NCBI RefSeq assembly: GCF_900102195.1
Contig: NZ_FNBE01000016.1
Span: 107,450 to 171,449, forward strand
DNA from: Pseudonocardia oroxyli
Lineage (GTDB): Bacteria > Actinomycetota > Actinomycetes > Mycobacteriales > Pseudonocardiaceae
Reading direction: 5' to 3'
DNA: 64,000 nt
The stretch's first letter is position 1; the number at the start of each line of letters is the position of its first letter. Below are positions 24,438 to 33,358 of this stretch, one piece after another. Under the pieces are notes generated by a model. The model was given only the letters and a program-made list of their open reading frames with translations, was not told where the DNA came from and did no database searches. Position numbers and translations under genes: made by a program.

Positions 24438-25928
24438 ATGAGAGAGCTCGTCGCGGACCTGGACACGTGGTCCGCCACCACGCCGGACGCCGTCGCGGTC
24501 GTCGACGCCTCCGGCCCCCACACCGTGCAGTCCCTGCTCGCCCGGGCGGACGCCCTCGCCGCCTCCCTCGAGGAGGTCACCGGGCCGCGGCCCACCCTGC
24601 TCGTCCAGGCCGACAACACCTGGCGCACGGTCGTCGCCGCGCTCGCCGTCGGTCGGCTCGCCGGCACGCTGGGCCTGATCAGCAGGCACTCCACGCGCGA
24701 CGAGTTCGCCGCGGCCGTCGAGGACATCGCCCCTGACGCGGTCGTCTGCGCGCCCGAGCGGTTCGACGCCTGGGCGGTGGGCGAGCCCCTCGGCGACGTG
24801 CTCGACGGCTGGCGGTGGACCGGGCACCGGGCCGTGGATCCCGACCGGTGGGCGGGCGGCGTCGTCATCGGCCTGACCTCCGGGTCGACCGGCCGCGCGA
24901 AGGGCGTCGTCCAGAGCGAGGAGTCGCTGCGCTACGCCGGGCGGCAGACCATCGAGGCGGTCGGCCTCGCCCCCGGGGACGCGGTCGGCGCCCTGGTGCC
25001 GGTCTCCTCGGCGGCCGCCGTCTGCTTCGGCCTGTACCTGCCGCTCATGCTCGGCGGCACGGTGGTGCTGGCGGACAAGTGGGACCCGGCCGCCGCGGTG
25101 GCGCTGCTCGCCGAGCACGAGGTCCGGTGGACCATGTGCGTGCCCACCATGGCCCTCCAGATGGGGTCCGCGGCTCCCGACGAGGGCCTCCTGCGCGGGA
25201 TGAAGGCGATGACGGTCGGCGGCGGCCCGATGGACTCCGGGGCGCTCGCCCGTGCCGAGCGCCGCCTCGGGACGAAGGTGTTGCGCGTGTTCGGGATGTC
25301 GGAGTGCCTGGGGCACACCACTTCCCGCCCCGCGGAGGCGGAAGAGGTCCGCCTCGCCACCGACGGCATCCCCTTCCCGGGCACCGACCTGCGGGCGGTC
25401 GACGAGCACGGCTCGCCGCTGCCCGTCGGCGAGGTGGGGCGGGCCCAGGTCCGGGGCCCGTCGCTCTTCGCCGGCTACGCCCGAGCGGGCCGGGTGGCCG
25501 CCCCCGAGCTGACCGCGGACGGTTTCTTCCCCACCGGTGACCTGCTGGTCACGCACCCGGACGGCACCGTGTCGATCCGCGGCCGGGAGAAGGACATCAT
25601 CATCCGCGGCGGCCGCAACCTCGACGTCACCGAGATCGAGACGGCCGTCGCCCGGCACCCGCACGTCGACCAGGTGTGTGTCGTGCCGGTGCCGGACGAG
25701 CTGCTCGGCGAGCGGGTGGCGGTCCTGCTGGTGACCGACCGGTCCGATCTCGGGCTGCCGGAGATCCAGGAGCACCTGACCGCCGTGGGACTGATGAAGG
25801 CCAAGTGGCCCGAGTTCGTCTTCCGCGTCGACGCGCTGCCCCAGAACAGGGTCGGGAAGCTCTCGCGCGTCGACGCCGCCCGGATCGCCCGCGAGCTCCG
25901 GGACGTGGTTCCCGCGTCCACCGCCTGA
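24438..25928 (+). CDS. AMP-forming acyl-CoA synthetase
   Basis: A 496-residue member of the acyl-adenylate superfamily. Motifs in order: GLTSGSTGRAKGVVQSEE (A3, about residue 157), VFGMSECLGHT (A5), TGDLL (A7), IRGREKDIIIRGGRNLDVTEIE (A8), and the C-terminal catalytic Lys in QNRVGKLSR. It activates the imported acid to its CoA thioester for the dehydrogenases, hydratase and thiolase-like genes upstream. It lies in the unit controlled by operator E. The preference cannot be read from motifs; cyclohexane-carboxylate or short aromatic acids are plausible. Confidence 0.9.
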   Translation: MRELVADLDTWSATTPDAVAVVDASGPHTVQSLLARADALAASLEEVTGPRPTLLVQADNTWRTVVAALAVGRLAGTLGLISRHSTRDEFAAAVEDIAPDAVVCAPERFDAWAVGEPLGDVLDGWRWTGHRAVDPDRWAGGVVIGLTSGSTGRAKGVVQSEESLRYAGRQTIEAVGLAPGDAVGALVPVSSAAAVCFGLYLPLMLGGTVVLADKWDPAAAVALLAEHEVRWTMCVPTMALQMGSAAPDEGLLRGMKAMTVGGGPMDSGALARAERRLGTKVLRVFGMSECLGHTTSRPAEAEEVRLATDGIPFPGTDLRAVDEHGSPLPVGEVGRAQVRGPSLFAGYARAGRVAAPELTADGFFPTGDLLVTHPDGTVSIRGREKDIIIRGGRNLDVTEIETAVARHPHVDQVCVVPVPDELLGERVAVLLVTDRSDLGLPEIQEHLTAVGLMKAKWPEFVFRVDALPQNRVGKLSRVDAARIARELRDVVPASTA

Positions 25929-25947
25929 CTCTCACCGAGGAGACTCC

Positions 25948-26508
25948 TTGTCCGACAACGACATCGACCTGCTCGTCGTCGGAGGCGGAATGGCGGGGCT
26001 CACCGCCGCGGCCCGGGCGGCGTCCCGGGGTGCGTCCGTGGTGGTCGTCGAGAGCGCGGACGCGGTCGGCGGGTCCGGCCTGTTCGCGGGCTTCCTCTGG
26101 TCCGCCCCCACGCACGAGGTCATGAACGAGATCAACCCGGAGGGCGACCCCGCGCTGCGCGCCCGGCTGGTCGACGACTTCGGGGCGGCGACCGACTGGC
26201 TCCGCGAGCTCGACGTCCCGTTCGCCGACGCCGTCACGGTGCTCCGCTACGGCCGCGGCCACCAGTTCGACACCTCCCGGTACGTCGCGGCCTGCGCGCA
26301 GACCGTGAGGGCGCACGGTGAGCTGCTCCTGCGCGCCACCGTCACCGAGCTGCTCCAGGAGTCCGGGACCGTGGTCGGTGCGGTGGTCGCCACCGACGGC
26401 GGCATGCGGACCGTCGGGGCTCGACGGACCCTCCTCGCCACCGGTGGCTTCCAGGCCGACGCCGGCCTGCGTGCCGAGCTTCGGTCTGGCCGCCGCCGAC
26501 GCGGCTGA
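25948..26508 (+). pseudogene. FAD-dependent oxidoreductase (KstD/fumarate-reductase type), truncated
   Basis: The gene starts with TTG after a GAGGAGA ribosome binding site and encodes the N-terminal FAD fold of flavoprotein reductase/dehydrogenases (DLLVVGGGMAGLTAAARAASRG, VVVESADAVGGSG, later LLATGGFQ). After about 175 codons similarity stops at a junction near 26480 and a short Arg-rich tail ends at 26508. Intact relatives have more than 450 residues; the substrate-binding domain and second FAD segment are absent. It was probably a ring- or ketosteroid-type dehydrogenase of the same pathway as the upstream ligase. Confidence 0.8.
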
Positions 26509-26977
26509 CCGCGGGTACCTACATCGTGGACTCGGGTCGTCGGGCTATCCGGCCCACGTGCTGCTGGGTGCCCGCTCACCCGTCCTGGCCGCCGCCCACG
26601 ACTGCATCGGCGACGGGAAGGTCTGCTCGTCGTTCCTCTGGTCGGTGGGCGCCTTCCACGCCCCCGCCGGGCACGTGCGGGTCACCGTCCTGGTGGCCCC
26701 CGAGGAGGCGCCGTCGGGGCTGGCCGCTCTCGCCCTGCTGTCACCGGTGACCGAGCTCCACGGCTTGACGCCGCGGGAGCTGGAGGTGCTGGGTCTGCTG
26801 GTCGAGGGATGCTCCAACCGGGAGATCGCCAGAACGCTGGTGGTCGCCCCGCGGACCGTGGCGGCTCATCTGGAGCACGTCCTGGAGAAGCTCCGAGTAC
26901 CCACGAGGACGCTCGCGGCGGTCCGCGCGGAACGAGACGGACTCTACGTCCCGTCCCCCAGCCGCCGGAACGCGTGA
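26480..26977 (+). pseudogene. LuxR-type regulator, C-terminal remnant fused at a deletion
   Basis: In the frame one base off the truncated flavoprotein, coding similarity begins abruptly near 26480. The peptide runs through an unrecognised ~95-residue sensor end and then a complete LuxR helix-turn-helix: LTPRELEVLGLLVEGCSNREIARTL, VAPRTVAAHLEHVLEKLRV. No start codon or ribosome binding site of its own is seen, because the upstream part of the gene is gone. The simplest explanation is one deletion joining the middle of an oxidoreductase gene to the middle of a luxR gene. Confidence 0.65.
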
Positions 26978-27170
26978 CCGCGCCGCGCGCGGAGCTCAGC
27001 GACCGCGTGCCGCGGTGCGGGCCTTCCCCGGTCCGTCGGCCGCACCCAGGTCGACGGCCATGTCGGCGGTCGTGCGGAGCAGCTCGTCCTGCAACCGCTC
27101 GAGGACGGCCGGCGTGCTCACTCTGTCTGGAATCGGCTCAACACTTTTCAGACGCCGGACGTCTTAATCG

Positions 27171-27185
27171 AGACCGACAAGGTCT
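27171..27185. promoter_or_regulatory. Inverted repeat AGACC-N5-GGTCT upstream of catechol-operon LysR gene
   Basis: A perfect short palindrome lies 66 bases before the LysR ATG, inside the A+T-richer part of the 26978-27250 gap. LysR proteins bind such interrupted palindromes near their own promoters. The same gap holds a 41-codon open frame on the minus strand (26996-27121) with no recognisable similarity, possibly another truncated gene; nothing else was seen there. Confidence 0.35.
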
Positions 27186-27250
27186 TTGTGTAGGCGGACG
27201 CGCGGTCGTACCGTGGGCGGCCTGACACAGAGTCGTCGACGGGAGGACGC

Positions 27251-28195
27251 ATGGAGATCCGCCAGCTGCGGTACTTCGTCACCGTCGCGCAGACCCGGCA
27301 CTTCGGGCAGGCCGCCGAACGCCTGCACATGAACCAGTCACCGCTCTCCCAGGCCATCCGCCAGCTCGAGTCGCAGCTCGGCGTCACGCTGTTCACCCGC
27401 ACCACCCGCCGCGTGGACCTGACCCCGGCCGGCGAGGCCTTCCTGCGGGACGCGCTACGGATCCTGGACTCCCTGGACGCGGCCCGCGAGCGGGTGCAGG
27501 AGGTCGGGGACGGGCGCAGCGGCCTGCTGCGGATCGGGAGCACCGGACTCGCCGCCTACCGCCAGCTGCCGCAGCTCGCTCGGATCGTCGCCCGCGAGGT
27601 CCCCGACCTGGTGCTGCGCTACGTGCCGGACCTGCTCACCCCGGCCAGCGAGGCGGCGCTGGCCGAGGACCGGATCGACGTCGCGCTGCTGCGTCCGCCC
27701 ACGCGGCGGACGGACATCGTCACCCGGCGGATCGCCCGGGAGCGGCTCGTCGCGGCGGTCCCCGAGCAGCACCGGCTGGCCGCGGACGGCCCCGTGGGGT
27801 TGCACGAGCTGCGGGACGAGGACTTCGTGGTGTACGGCGCCAAGGAGTCCGTGGTCGACGCCGCGGTGACCCAGGCGTGTCTCGCCGCGGGCTTCCTGCC
27901 GCGCCGGGCGCACGAGGTCGCGGAGACCTCGGTGATGCTCACGCTGGTCGCCGCCGGTCTGGGGGTCGCGCTGCTGCCGGAGTCCGCGCTGGCCCTGCGT
28001 GTAGAGGGTGTCCGGTTCGTGTCGGTCGCCGACGACGCGCACGTCGAGCTGGCACTCGCCTGGCGCGCGGACAACGACGATCCCGCCATCCGTGTGCTCC
28101 TGTCCGCGCTGGAGGAGAACGGGTTCGTCGCCCCCCTGAACGACCCGCTCGACCCGGCTCCCGTGCTCCCCCTCTCCCTCGGAGGTCTGCAGTGA
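27251..28195 (+). CDS. catR: LysR-family regulator of the cat genes
   Basis: A 314-residue LysR protein: the winged helix-turn-helix at residues 1-60 (MEIRQLRYFVTVAQTRHFGQAAERLHMNQSPLSQAIRQLE, here only described as the consensus start) and a periplasmic-binding-like effector domain from about residue 90. The CatR/BenM/ClcR group starts in just this way and responds to cis,cis-muconate. It lies upstream and in the same direction as catB, overlapping it by four bases (GTGA), so regulator and enzymes are co-transcribed rather than divergent as in pseudomonads. Assignment to catR rests on context. Confidence 0.8.
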   Translation: MEIRQLRYFVTVAQTRHFGQAAERLHMNQSPLSQAIRQLESQLGVTLFTRTTRRVDLTPAGEAFLRDALRILDSLDAARERVQEVGDGRSGLLRIGSTGLAAYRQLPQLARIVAREVPDLVLRYVPDLLTPASEAALAEDRIDVALLRPPTRRTDIVTRRIARERLVAAVPEQHRLAADGPVGLHELRDEDFVVYGAKESVVDAAVTQACLAAGFLPRRAHEVAETSVMLTLVAAGLGVALLPESALALRVEGVRFVSVADDAHVELALAWRADNDDPAIRVLLSALEENGFVAPLNDPLDPAPVLPLSLGGLQ

Positions 28196-29292
28196 AGATC
28201 GTCGCCGTCGAGGCGATCCCGTTCGCGATCCCTTACCGCACACCGTTGAAGTTCGCCTCCGGTGAGGCGCACACCGCCGACCACGTGCTGGTCCGGGTGC
28301 ACACCGACGACGGAATCGTCGGGATCGCCGAGGCCCCGCCGCGGCCCTACACCTACGGCGAGACCCAGGAGTCGATCGTCGCGGTGATCGGCAGGATCTT
28401 CGCGGGCGAGGCCGTCGGACTCTCGCTGCTCGAACGCGAGGTGCTGCACGCCCGCCTCGACCGCACCGTCGGCAACCCCACGGCCAAGGCCGCGATCGAC
28501 ATGGCCTGCTGGGACGCGCTGGGGAAGACCCTGGACCTGCCGGTGACCCAGTTGCTGGGGGGGTTCACCGACCGGATGCGGGTGTCGCACATGGTCGGGT
28601 TCGCCCCGGACGAGGTGATGGTCGCCGAGGCCGAGCGGGTTCGGGACACCTACGGGATCACCACGTTCAAGGTCAAGGTCGGGCGCCGCCCGGTCTCGCT
28701 CGACGTCGGTGCCTGCCGCGCCCTGCGCACCGCGCTGGGGTCCGAGGTCGAGCTCTACGTCGACGGCAACCGCGGCTGGACGCCCACGGAGGCGGCCCGG
28801 GCGCTGACGCTGATGGAGGACCTGGACCTGACCCTGTCCGAGGAGCTCTGCCCCGCCGACGACGTGCTCGGCCGGCGCTGGCTGACCAGTCGGACGTCGG
28901 TGCCCACCGTGGCGGACGAGAGCGCGGCGACGCCCGGGCAGGTCACCCGCGAGCTGCTCGACGGGGCCGCCACGATGATCAGCATCAAGACCGCGCGCAC
29001 CGGGTTCACGACCTCGCAGCGGATCCTGCACCAGTGCGAGGGACTGGGGGCGGAGATCGTGATGGGCAACCAGATCGACGGTCAGGTCGGGACGGCGTGC
29101 AGCGTGGCCTTCGGTGCTGCGCACCGGCACAGCTCGCGGCGGGCGGGGGAGCTGTCGAACTTCCTCGACATGACCGACGACCTGCTCACCGAGCCGCTGG
29201 AGATCCACGGCGGCGAGCTCGCCGTGCGACCCGGACCGGGCCTCGGGATCGCGATCGACCCCGACAAGCTCGCCCGCTATCGCACCGACTGA
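28192..29292 (+). CDS. catB: Muconate cycloisomerase
   Basis: A 366-residue enolase-superfamily protein. The catalytic Lys pair appears as FKVKVG near residue 160; metal-binding residues lie in YVDGNRGW, SEELC and VADES; the opposite Lys is in SIKTAR. It converts cis,cis-muconate to muconolactone in the catechol branch of the beta-ketoadipate pathway. The start is GTG overlapping the LysR stop. Downstream are catA and catC, giving a complete route from catechol to enol-lactone in one operon. Confidence 0.9.
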   Translation: MKIVAVEAIPFAIPYRTPLKFASGEAHTADHVLVRVHTDDGIVGIAEAPPRPYTYGETQESIVAVIGRIFAGEAVGLSLLEREVLHARLDRTVGNPTAKAAIDMACWDALGKTLDLPVTQLLGGFTDRMRVSHMVGFAPDEVMVAEAERVRDTYGITTFKVKVGRRPVSLDVGACRALRTALGSEVELYVDGNRGWTPTEAARALTLMEDLDLTLSEELCPADDVLGRRWLTSRTSVPTVADESAATPGQVTRELLDGAATMISIKTARTGFTTSQRILHQCEGLGAEIVMGNQIDGQVGTACSVAFGAAHRHSSRRAGELSNFLDMTDDLLTEPLEIHGGELAVRPGPGLGIAIDPDKLARYRTD

Positions 29293-29348
29293 CCACCGAC
29301 TGACCATCGACACCGATTTTTCTCGCATCGACGCGTGAGGAGCACAGA

Positions 29349-30200
29349 ATGACCACCACCGAGCACAACCCCACCGCGGTCGGCTCCGGGCAGAACGCCA
29401 CGGCCTCGTTCGCCCGCAAGGAGCGGCAGGCGGGTCCCGTCGACCACGAGCGTGCCGGGGCGATCATCGGCGATGCGCTCGCCGCCCTGCACGAGGTCGT
29501 CCGGCGGCACCAGGTGACCTACGCCGAGTACGACGCCCTGAAGGGCTGGCTGATCGACGTCGGCCGGACCGGCGAGTGGCCGCTGTTCCTGGACGTGTTC
29601 CTCGAGCACGTCGTCGAGCAGGTCGCCAACGCGGACCGTAAGGGCGCGGTCGGGACCATCGAGGGCCCCTACTACATCCCCGGCGCCCCGGAGTTCGCCG
29701 CCGAGGCGGACGTGCCCCGGCGCGCCGACGAGCCCGGCACGCCGCTGCTGTTCGAGGGCACCGTCACCGATCTGGACGGCAACCCCCTCGACGGCGCGCT
29801 GGTCGAGCTCTGGCACGCCGACGACGCCGGCTACTACTCCCAGTTCGCCCCCGGCATCCCCGAGTGGAACCTGCGCGCGCAGATCCGCACCGGCGAAGAC
29901 GGGCACTACGCGTTCCGCACCATCCAGCCCGCGCCGTACCAGATCCCGACCGACGGGGCCGTGGGCGCGATGGTCGCGACCGCCGGATGGCACCCGTGGC
30001 GGCCCGCCCACCTGCACCTGAAAGTCACCGCGCCCGGCCGCGCCCCGGTCACGACCCAGCTGTATTTCGCGGGCGGGGAGTACGTGGCGGACGACGTCGC
30101 GCAGGCCGTGAAGCCCGAGCTGATCCTCCACCCGACGAAGTCGGACTCGGGCGAGGGCAACCACGTGACCTACGACTTCCCGCTGGACCCGGCCGAGTGA
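29349..30200 (+). CDS. catA: Catechol 1,2-dioxygenase
   Basis: A 283-residue intradiol ring-cleavage dioxygenase. The N-terminal ~110 residues form the dimerisation helices; the beta-sandwich follows. Iron ligands expected are Tyr in GPYYIPGAP, Tyr in APYQIPTDG and the two His of RPAHLHLKV. It splits catechol between the hydroxyls to cis,cis-muconate. GAGGAGCACAGA precedes the ATG. Hydroxyquinol dioxygenases look similar, but catB and catC beside it make catechol the probable substrate. Confidence 0.9.
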   Translation: MTTTEHNPTAVGSGQNATASFARKERQAGPVDHERAGAIIGDALAALHEVVRRHQVTYAEYDALKGWLIDVGRTGEWPLFLDVFLEHVVEQVANADRKGAVGTIEGPYYIPGAPEFAAEADVPRRADEPGTPLLFEGTVTDLDGNPLDGALVELWHADDAGYYSQFAPGIPEWNLRAQIRTGEDGHYAFRTIQPAPYQIPTDGAVGAMVATAGWHPWRPAHLHLKVTAPGRAPVTTQLYFAGGEYVADDVAQAVKPELILHPTKSDSGEGNHVTYDFPLDPAE

Positions 30201-30487
30201 GCGAGCTCTACGCCGTACGCATGGACGTCGCCCTCCCGCCGGACATGGACCCGGCGGCGAAGGCGGAGCTCCTCGCCCGCGAGAAGGCCTACTCGCAGCA
30301 GTGGCAGCGTTCCGGGCACTGGCGCAGCATCTGGCGCTGCGTCGGGGAGTACGCCAACCTCTCGATCTTCGAGGTGGAGGGCAACGCGCAGCTCCACGAC
30401 ATCCTCTGGGGGCTGCCGCTGTTCCCCCACATGCGGATGACGATCACCCCGCTGGCGCAGCACCCGTCGGACATCGCGGCGGGCTGA
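30197..30487 (+). CDS. catC: Muconolactone delta-isomerase
   Basis: A 96-residue protein with the compact MIase fold: LYAVRMDVALPPDMD at the start, a central helix rich in Lys, Glu and Arg (EKAYSQQWQRSGHWR), then SIFEVEGNAQLHDILWGLPLFPHM. It isomerises muconolactone to beta-ketoadipate enol-lactone as a decamer. It starts with a GTG overlapping the catA stop and is followed by a strong hairpin. The enol-lactone hydrolase and CoA transferase genes are not in the window. Confidence 0.95.
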   Translation: MSELYAVRMDVALPPDMDPAAKAELLAREKAYSQQWQRSGHWRSIWRCVGEYANLSIFEVEGNAQLHDILWGLPLFPHMRMTITPLAQHPSDIAAG

Positions 30488-30494
30488 GCCCGAC

Positions 30495-30530
30495 GTCGAC
30501 GCCGTCCGGCCCCGGCCGGTCGGCGACGAC
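30495..30530. terminator. Hairpin between convergent catC and LysR genes
   Basis: Sixteen-base arms with two mismatches (30495-30510 and 30515-30530) enclose a 4-base loop, exactly filling the gap between two convergent stop codons. No T-run; it would serve both directions. Confidence 0.6.
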
Positions 30531-31412
30531 TCAGGCGACGATCTCGCTGATCACGGTCGCGACGCGGCCGACCGCGGGGGGCGCCTCGGCCCGATGGGCG
30601 AGGACCAGCGGAACCGTCACCGGAGTGCCGGCGAGCGGCACGTAGGAGACACCGTCGAGGCGTAGTGCCCGGACCGACGCCGGCACGAGGCCGAACCCGA
30701 GCCCGGCGGCGACGAAGACGACCAGCGTCCCCGTCTCGCCGACCTCGACGATCTCGGGTTCGAACCCGGCGCTGCGACAGGCGTCGAGCGCGAGCGGCTG
30801 CATCACCGACCGACGACCCGCCGGGTGGGTGATCAGGGGCATCCCGGCCAGGTCGCGCAGGGACACGCGGGCGTCCGCGGCCCGCGGGTGCGCGGCGGGG
30901 AGCACGGCCACGAGCGACTCGTCCCGCAGCGGGCGGACGAGGAGGTCGTCGGGGACGGACGGGCCCGGACGTGCCACGGCGAGGTCGAGGTCTCCGTCTC
31001 GGACCGCGTCGAGCAGGGTGGGGCCGAGCAGCTCTCCGCGCAGGTCCAGCTCGATGTCGGGGAGCTCGGAGCGGATCCGCTGGGCGGCCCGGGGGAGGAC
31101 GTCGTAGGTGGCGGTGCCGACGAACCCGACGCGCACCCGGCCGGCCTGCCCGGCGGCGAGCAACCCGAGATCGGCCGTGGTGCGGTCGAGGGTGGCGAGG
31201 ATCCCCAGCGCGCGGTCCCGGAGCAGCCTGCCGGCCTCGGTGAGGTCCACCCGGCGGGTGGAGCGGTCGAGGAGCCGTGCCCCGGCCTGCTGCTCGAGCC
31301 GGGCGAGCTGCTGGGACAAGGCGGGCTGGGCGATGTGCAGGCGGGCGGCGGCCCGGGCGAAGTGGCGTTCCTCGGCGAGGACGACGAACGATCGGAGCAG
31401 CCGCGTATCCAT
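30531..31412 (-). CDS. LysR-family regulator, divergent from thiolase gene
   Basis: A 293-residue LysR protein with the usual helix-turn-helix (RHFARAAARLHIAQPALSQQLARLE, given only in part) and an effector domain. It is transcribed away from the beta-ketoadipyl-CoA thiolase gene, with 69 bases between their starts containing an ATTG-N5-CAAT box. This arrangement is classical for LysR activation of the divergent gene. It shares the overall type with the upstream catR-like protein but the two differ clearly in sequence. The inducer is likely a beta-ketoadipate-pathway intermediate. Confidence 0.9.
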   Translation of the reverse strand: MDTRLLRSFVVLAEERHFARAAARLHIAQPALSQQLARLEQQAGARLLDRSTRRVDLTEAGRLLRDRALGILATLDRTTADLGLLAAGQAGRVRVGFVGTATYDVLPRAAQRIRSELPDIELDLRGELLGPTLLDAVRDGDLDLAVARPGPSVPDDLLVRPLRDESLVAVLPAAHPRAADARVSLRDLAGMPLITHPAGRRSVMQPLALDACRSAGFEPEIVEVGETGTLVVFVAAGLGFGLVPASVRALRLDGVSYVPLAGTPVTVPLVLAHRAEAPPAVGRVATVISEIVA

Positions 31413-31427
31413 GCGTGGAACTTATCA

Positions 31428-31440
31428 ATTGTCGTGCAAT
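31428..31440. promoter_or_regulatory. LysR-type box ATTG-N5-CAAT
   Basis: A perfect interrupted palindrome within an A+T-rich patch between the divergent LysR start (31412) and the thiolase start (31482). It fits the T-N11-A-containing recognition site of LysR proteins. Confidence 0.55.
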
Positions 31441-31481
31441 GAGTATTGGAGTCGATGGATTCCGCTCTCTACCGTGAACAG

Positions 31482-32666
31482 ATGACTTCGCCCTCCTTCC
31501 TCTACGCGAGCGCTCGGACCGCTTTCGGCCGGTTCGGCGGCGCGCTCGCGGGCGTTCGGCCGGACGACCTCGCGGCGACGGCCCTGTCCGGGCTGGTGTC
31601 CCGGGCGCCGACGCTGGACCCCGCGCGGATCGACGACGTGGTGTGGGGGTGTGCGAACCAGGCGGGCGAGGACAACCGGAACGTCGGGCGCATGGCGGTC
31701 CTGCTCGCCGGACTGCCCACCTCGGTGCCCGCCACGACGATCAACCGGCTCTGCGGATCGTCCCTGGACGCGGCGATCCAGGCCTCCCGCGCGATCGAGG
31801 TCGGCGACGCGGACGTGGTGGTCGCCGGGGGCGTGGAGTCGATGACGCGGGCACCCTGGGTCCTGCCCAAACCGAGCCGGGCGTTCCCGGCGGGGAACGT
31901 CACCGCCGTGTCCACCACGCTGGGCTGGCGGCTGGTCAACGAGCGGATGCCCGCGGAATGGACCGTGTCGTTGGGGGAGTGCAACGAGCAGCTGGCGGAC
32001 CGGTTCTCGATCAGCCGCCTGCGGCAGGACGAGTTCGCGGCCCGCTCCCACCGGCTCGCCGCAGAGGCGTGGGCGGACGGCTTCTACGACGATCTCGTCG
32101 TCCCCGTCGGCGACGCGGGCCTCGCGCGCGACGAGAGCATCCGGGACGGCTCGACCCCGGAGAAGCTGGCCGGGCTCACGCCCTCGTTCCGCGAGGCCGG
32201 GACCATCACGGCGGGCAATGCGAGCCCGCTCAACGACGGCGCCGCCGCCGTCCTCCTGGGCTCGGAGGCGGCCGCCGAGCGGATCGGGAGCGACCCGCTC
32301 GCGCGGATCGCGGGGCGGGGCACCCACGCACTGGACCCGCGCGAGTTCGGGTTCGCGCCCGTCGAGGCCGCCGAACGGGCGCTGGCCCGGGCCGGCATCG
32401 GCTGGGGCGAGGTGGCGGCCGTCGAGCTGAACGAGGCCTTCGCCGTGCAGTCGCTGGCCTGCGTGGACGCCTGGAAGATCGACCCGGAGATCGTGAACGT
32501 CAAGGGCGGCGCGATCGCCCTGGGACATCCCCTCGGTGCGTCGGGCGCCCGGATCCTCGGGACGCTGGCGGCCCGGCTCCGCGAGTCGGGCGACCGGTGG
32601 GGTGTCGCCGCGATCTGCATCGGGGTCGGGCAGGCACTCGCCGTCGTGCTGGAGAACGTGGGCTGA
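31482..32666 (+). CDS. pcaF: Beta-ketoadipyl-CoA/acetyl-CoA thiolase
   Basis: A 394-residue thiolase with all catalytic motifs: Cys in INRLCGSSLDA (about residue 89), NEAF, GHPLGASG and the second Cys in AICIGVGQ. It cleaves beta-ketoadipyl-CoA to succinyl-CoA and acetyl-CoA, the last step of the catechol branch, or acts as a general acetyl-CoA acyltransferase. ATG 31482 begins at the family homology; an in-frame ATG at 31455 would add nine residues. The neighbourhood with catBAC and a divergent LysR gene favours the pcaF role. Confidence 0.85.
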   Translation: MTSPSFLYASARTAFGRFGGALAGVRPDDLAATALSGLVSRAPTLDPARIDDVVWGCANQAGEDNRNVGRMAVLLAGLPTSVPATTINRLCGSSLDAAIQASRAIEVGDADVVVAGGVESMTRAPWVLPKPSRAFPAGNVTAVSTTLGWRLVNERMPAEWTVSLGECNEQLADRFSISRLRQDEFAARSHRLAAEAWADGFYDDLVVPVGDAGLARDESIRDGSTPEKLAGLTPSFREAGTITAGNASPLNDGAAAVLLGSEAAAERIGSDPLARIAGRGTHALDPREFGFAPVEAAERALARAGIGWGEVAAVELNEAFAVQSLACVDAWKIDPEIVNVKGGAIALGHPLGASGARILGTLAARLRESGDRWGVAAICIGVGQALAVVLENVG

Positions 32667-32848
32667 GGAGGCCGGGTCCGCGTGGAGGAACGCGGTCCGT
32701 TCCGCGGCACGGGCACGGCGTCGGGTGCTCGAACGACACCGTGATGACGCCCAGCACGGCGCGTTCGGTCCGGGCGTTCGAGGCCGCGCTGTCGCCGTCC
32801 TGGTCGCGCTTCGCCGTGCCGTCCACCCCGACCTGGACCGACGCCGGC

Positions 32849-33343
32849 TCACGGCGGGCGGAGCAGCTCCGCGGCCGCGTCGAGGAGCGCGCCCGCCTCG
32901 GCCGCGGTGCGGGGTCGGGCGCGGAGCCCGTCCGCCGCGTCCGGTCGGGGTGTGGTGGCCACCAGGTCCAGGACGTGCTCAAGCCGGTGCGCGACGGGCA
33001 GCCAGTCGGCGGCGGCGTGGGCCGGGTCCGGCTGGGCGACGTCGAGGACGCAGGGGTGCCGGGTGGGGGCGTCGGCCAGTTCCAGCCGGGCCCGGACGTG
33101 CCCGGTGGTGCCGTCCACCATCTGGAGGGCTCCGATCCGACGTCCGCGGGCCTCGAGCTGCGGGAGCACCCCGAGCGAGGCGAGCAGCTCCAGGCTGCGG
33201 GCGTGCACCCCGACGGCGCGGGACTCGGTGGTGGGCTCGGTCGGCTTCTCCACGACGTGCACGCCGACGCCGAGGCGGGCGAGCCGACAGGCGGCGGTGA
33301 GGCCCACCGGGCCCGCCCCGACGACCAGGACCTGCGTGTTCAT
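32849..33343 (-). pseudogene. FAD-dependent aromatic monooxygenase, truncated
   Basis: The gene has a proper start (ATG 33343 after GAAGGAG) and encodes the first ~105 residues of a phenol-hydroxylase-type flavoprotein: QVLVVGAGPVGLTAACRLARLG, then SRAVGVHARSLELL. After the motif near residue 105 the family sequence ends and about 58 residues of unrelated Ala/Arg/Asp-rich sequence follow to the stop. The normal length is 400-550 residues; the GD motif for FAD and the substrate domain are missing. The 180 bases between pcaF and this remnant hold nothing recognisable. Confidence 0.75.
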
Positions 33344-33358
33344 GACGGTCTCCTTCGT

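Noticed and set aside
26996..27121. A 41-codon minus-strand ORF before the catR-like gene
   Set aside because: No family similarity or clear ribosome binding site; mentioned only as possible debris.
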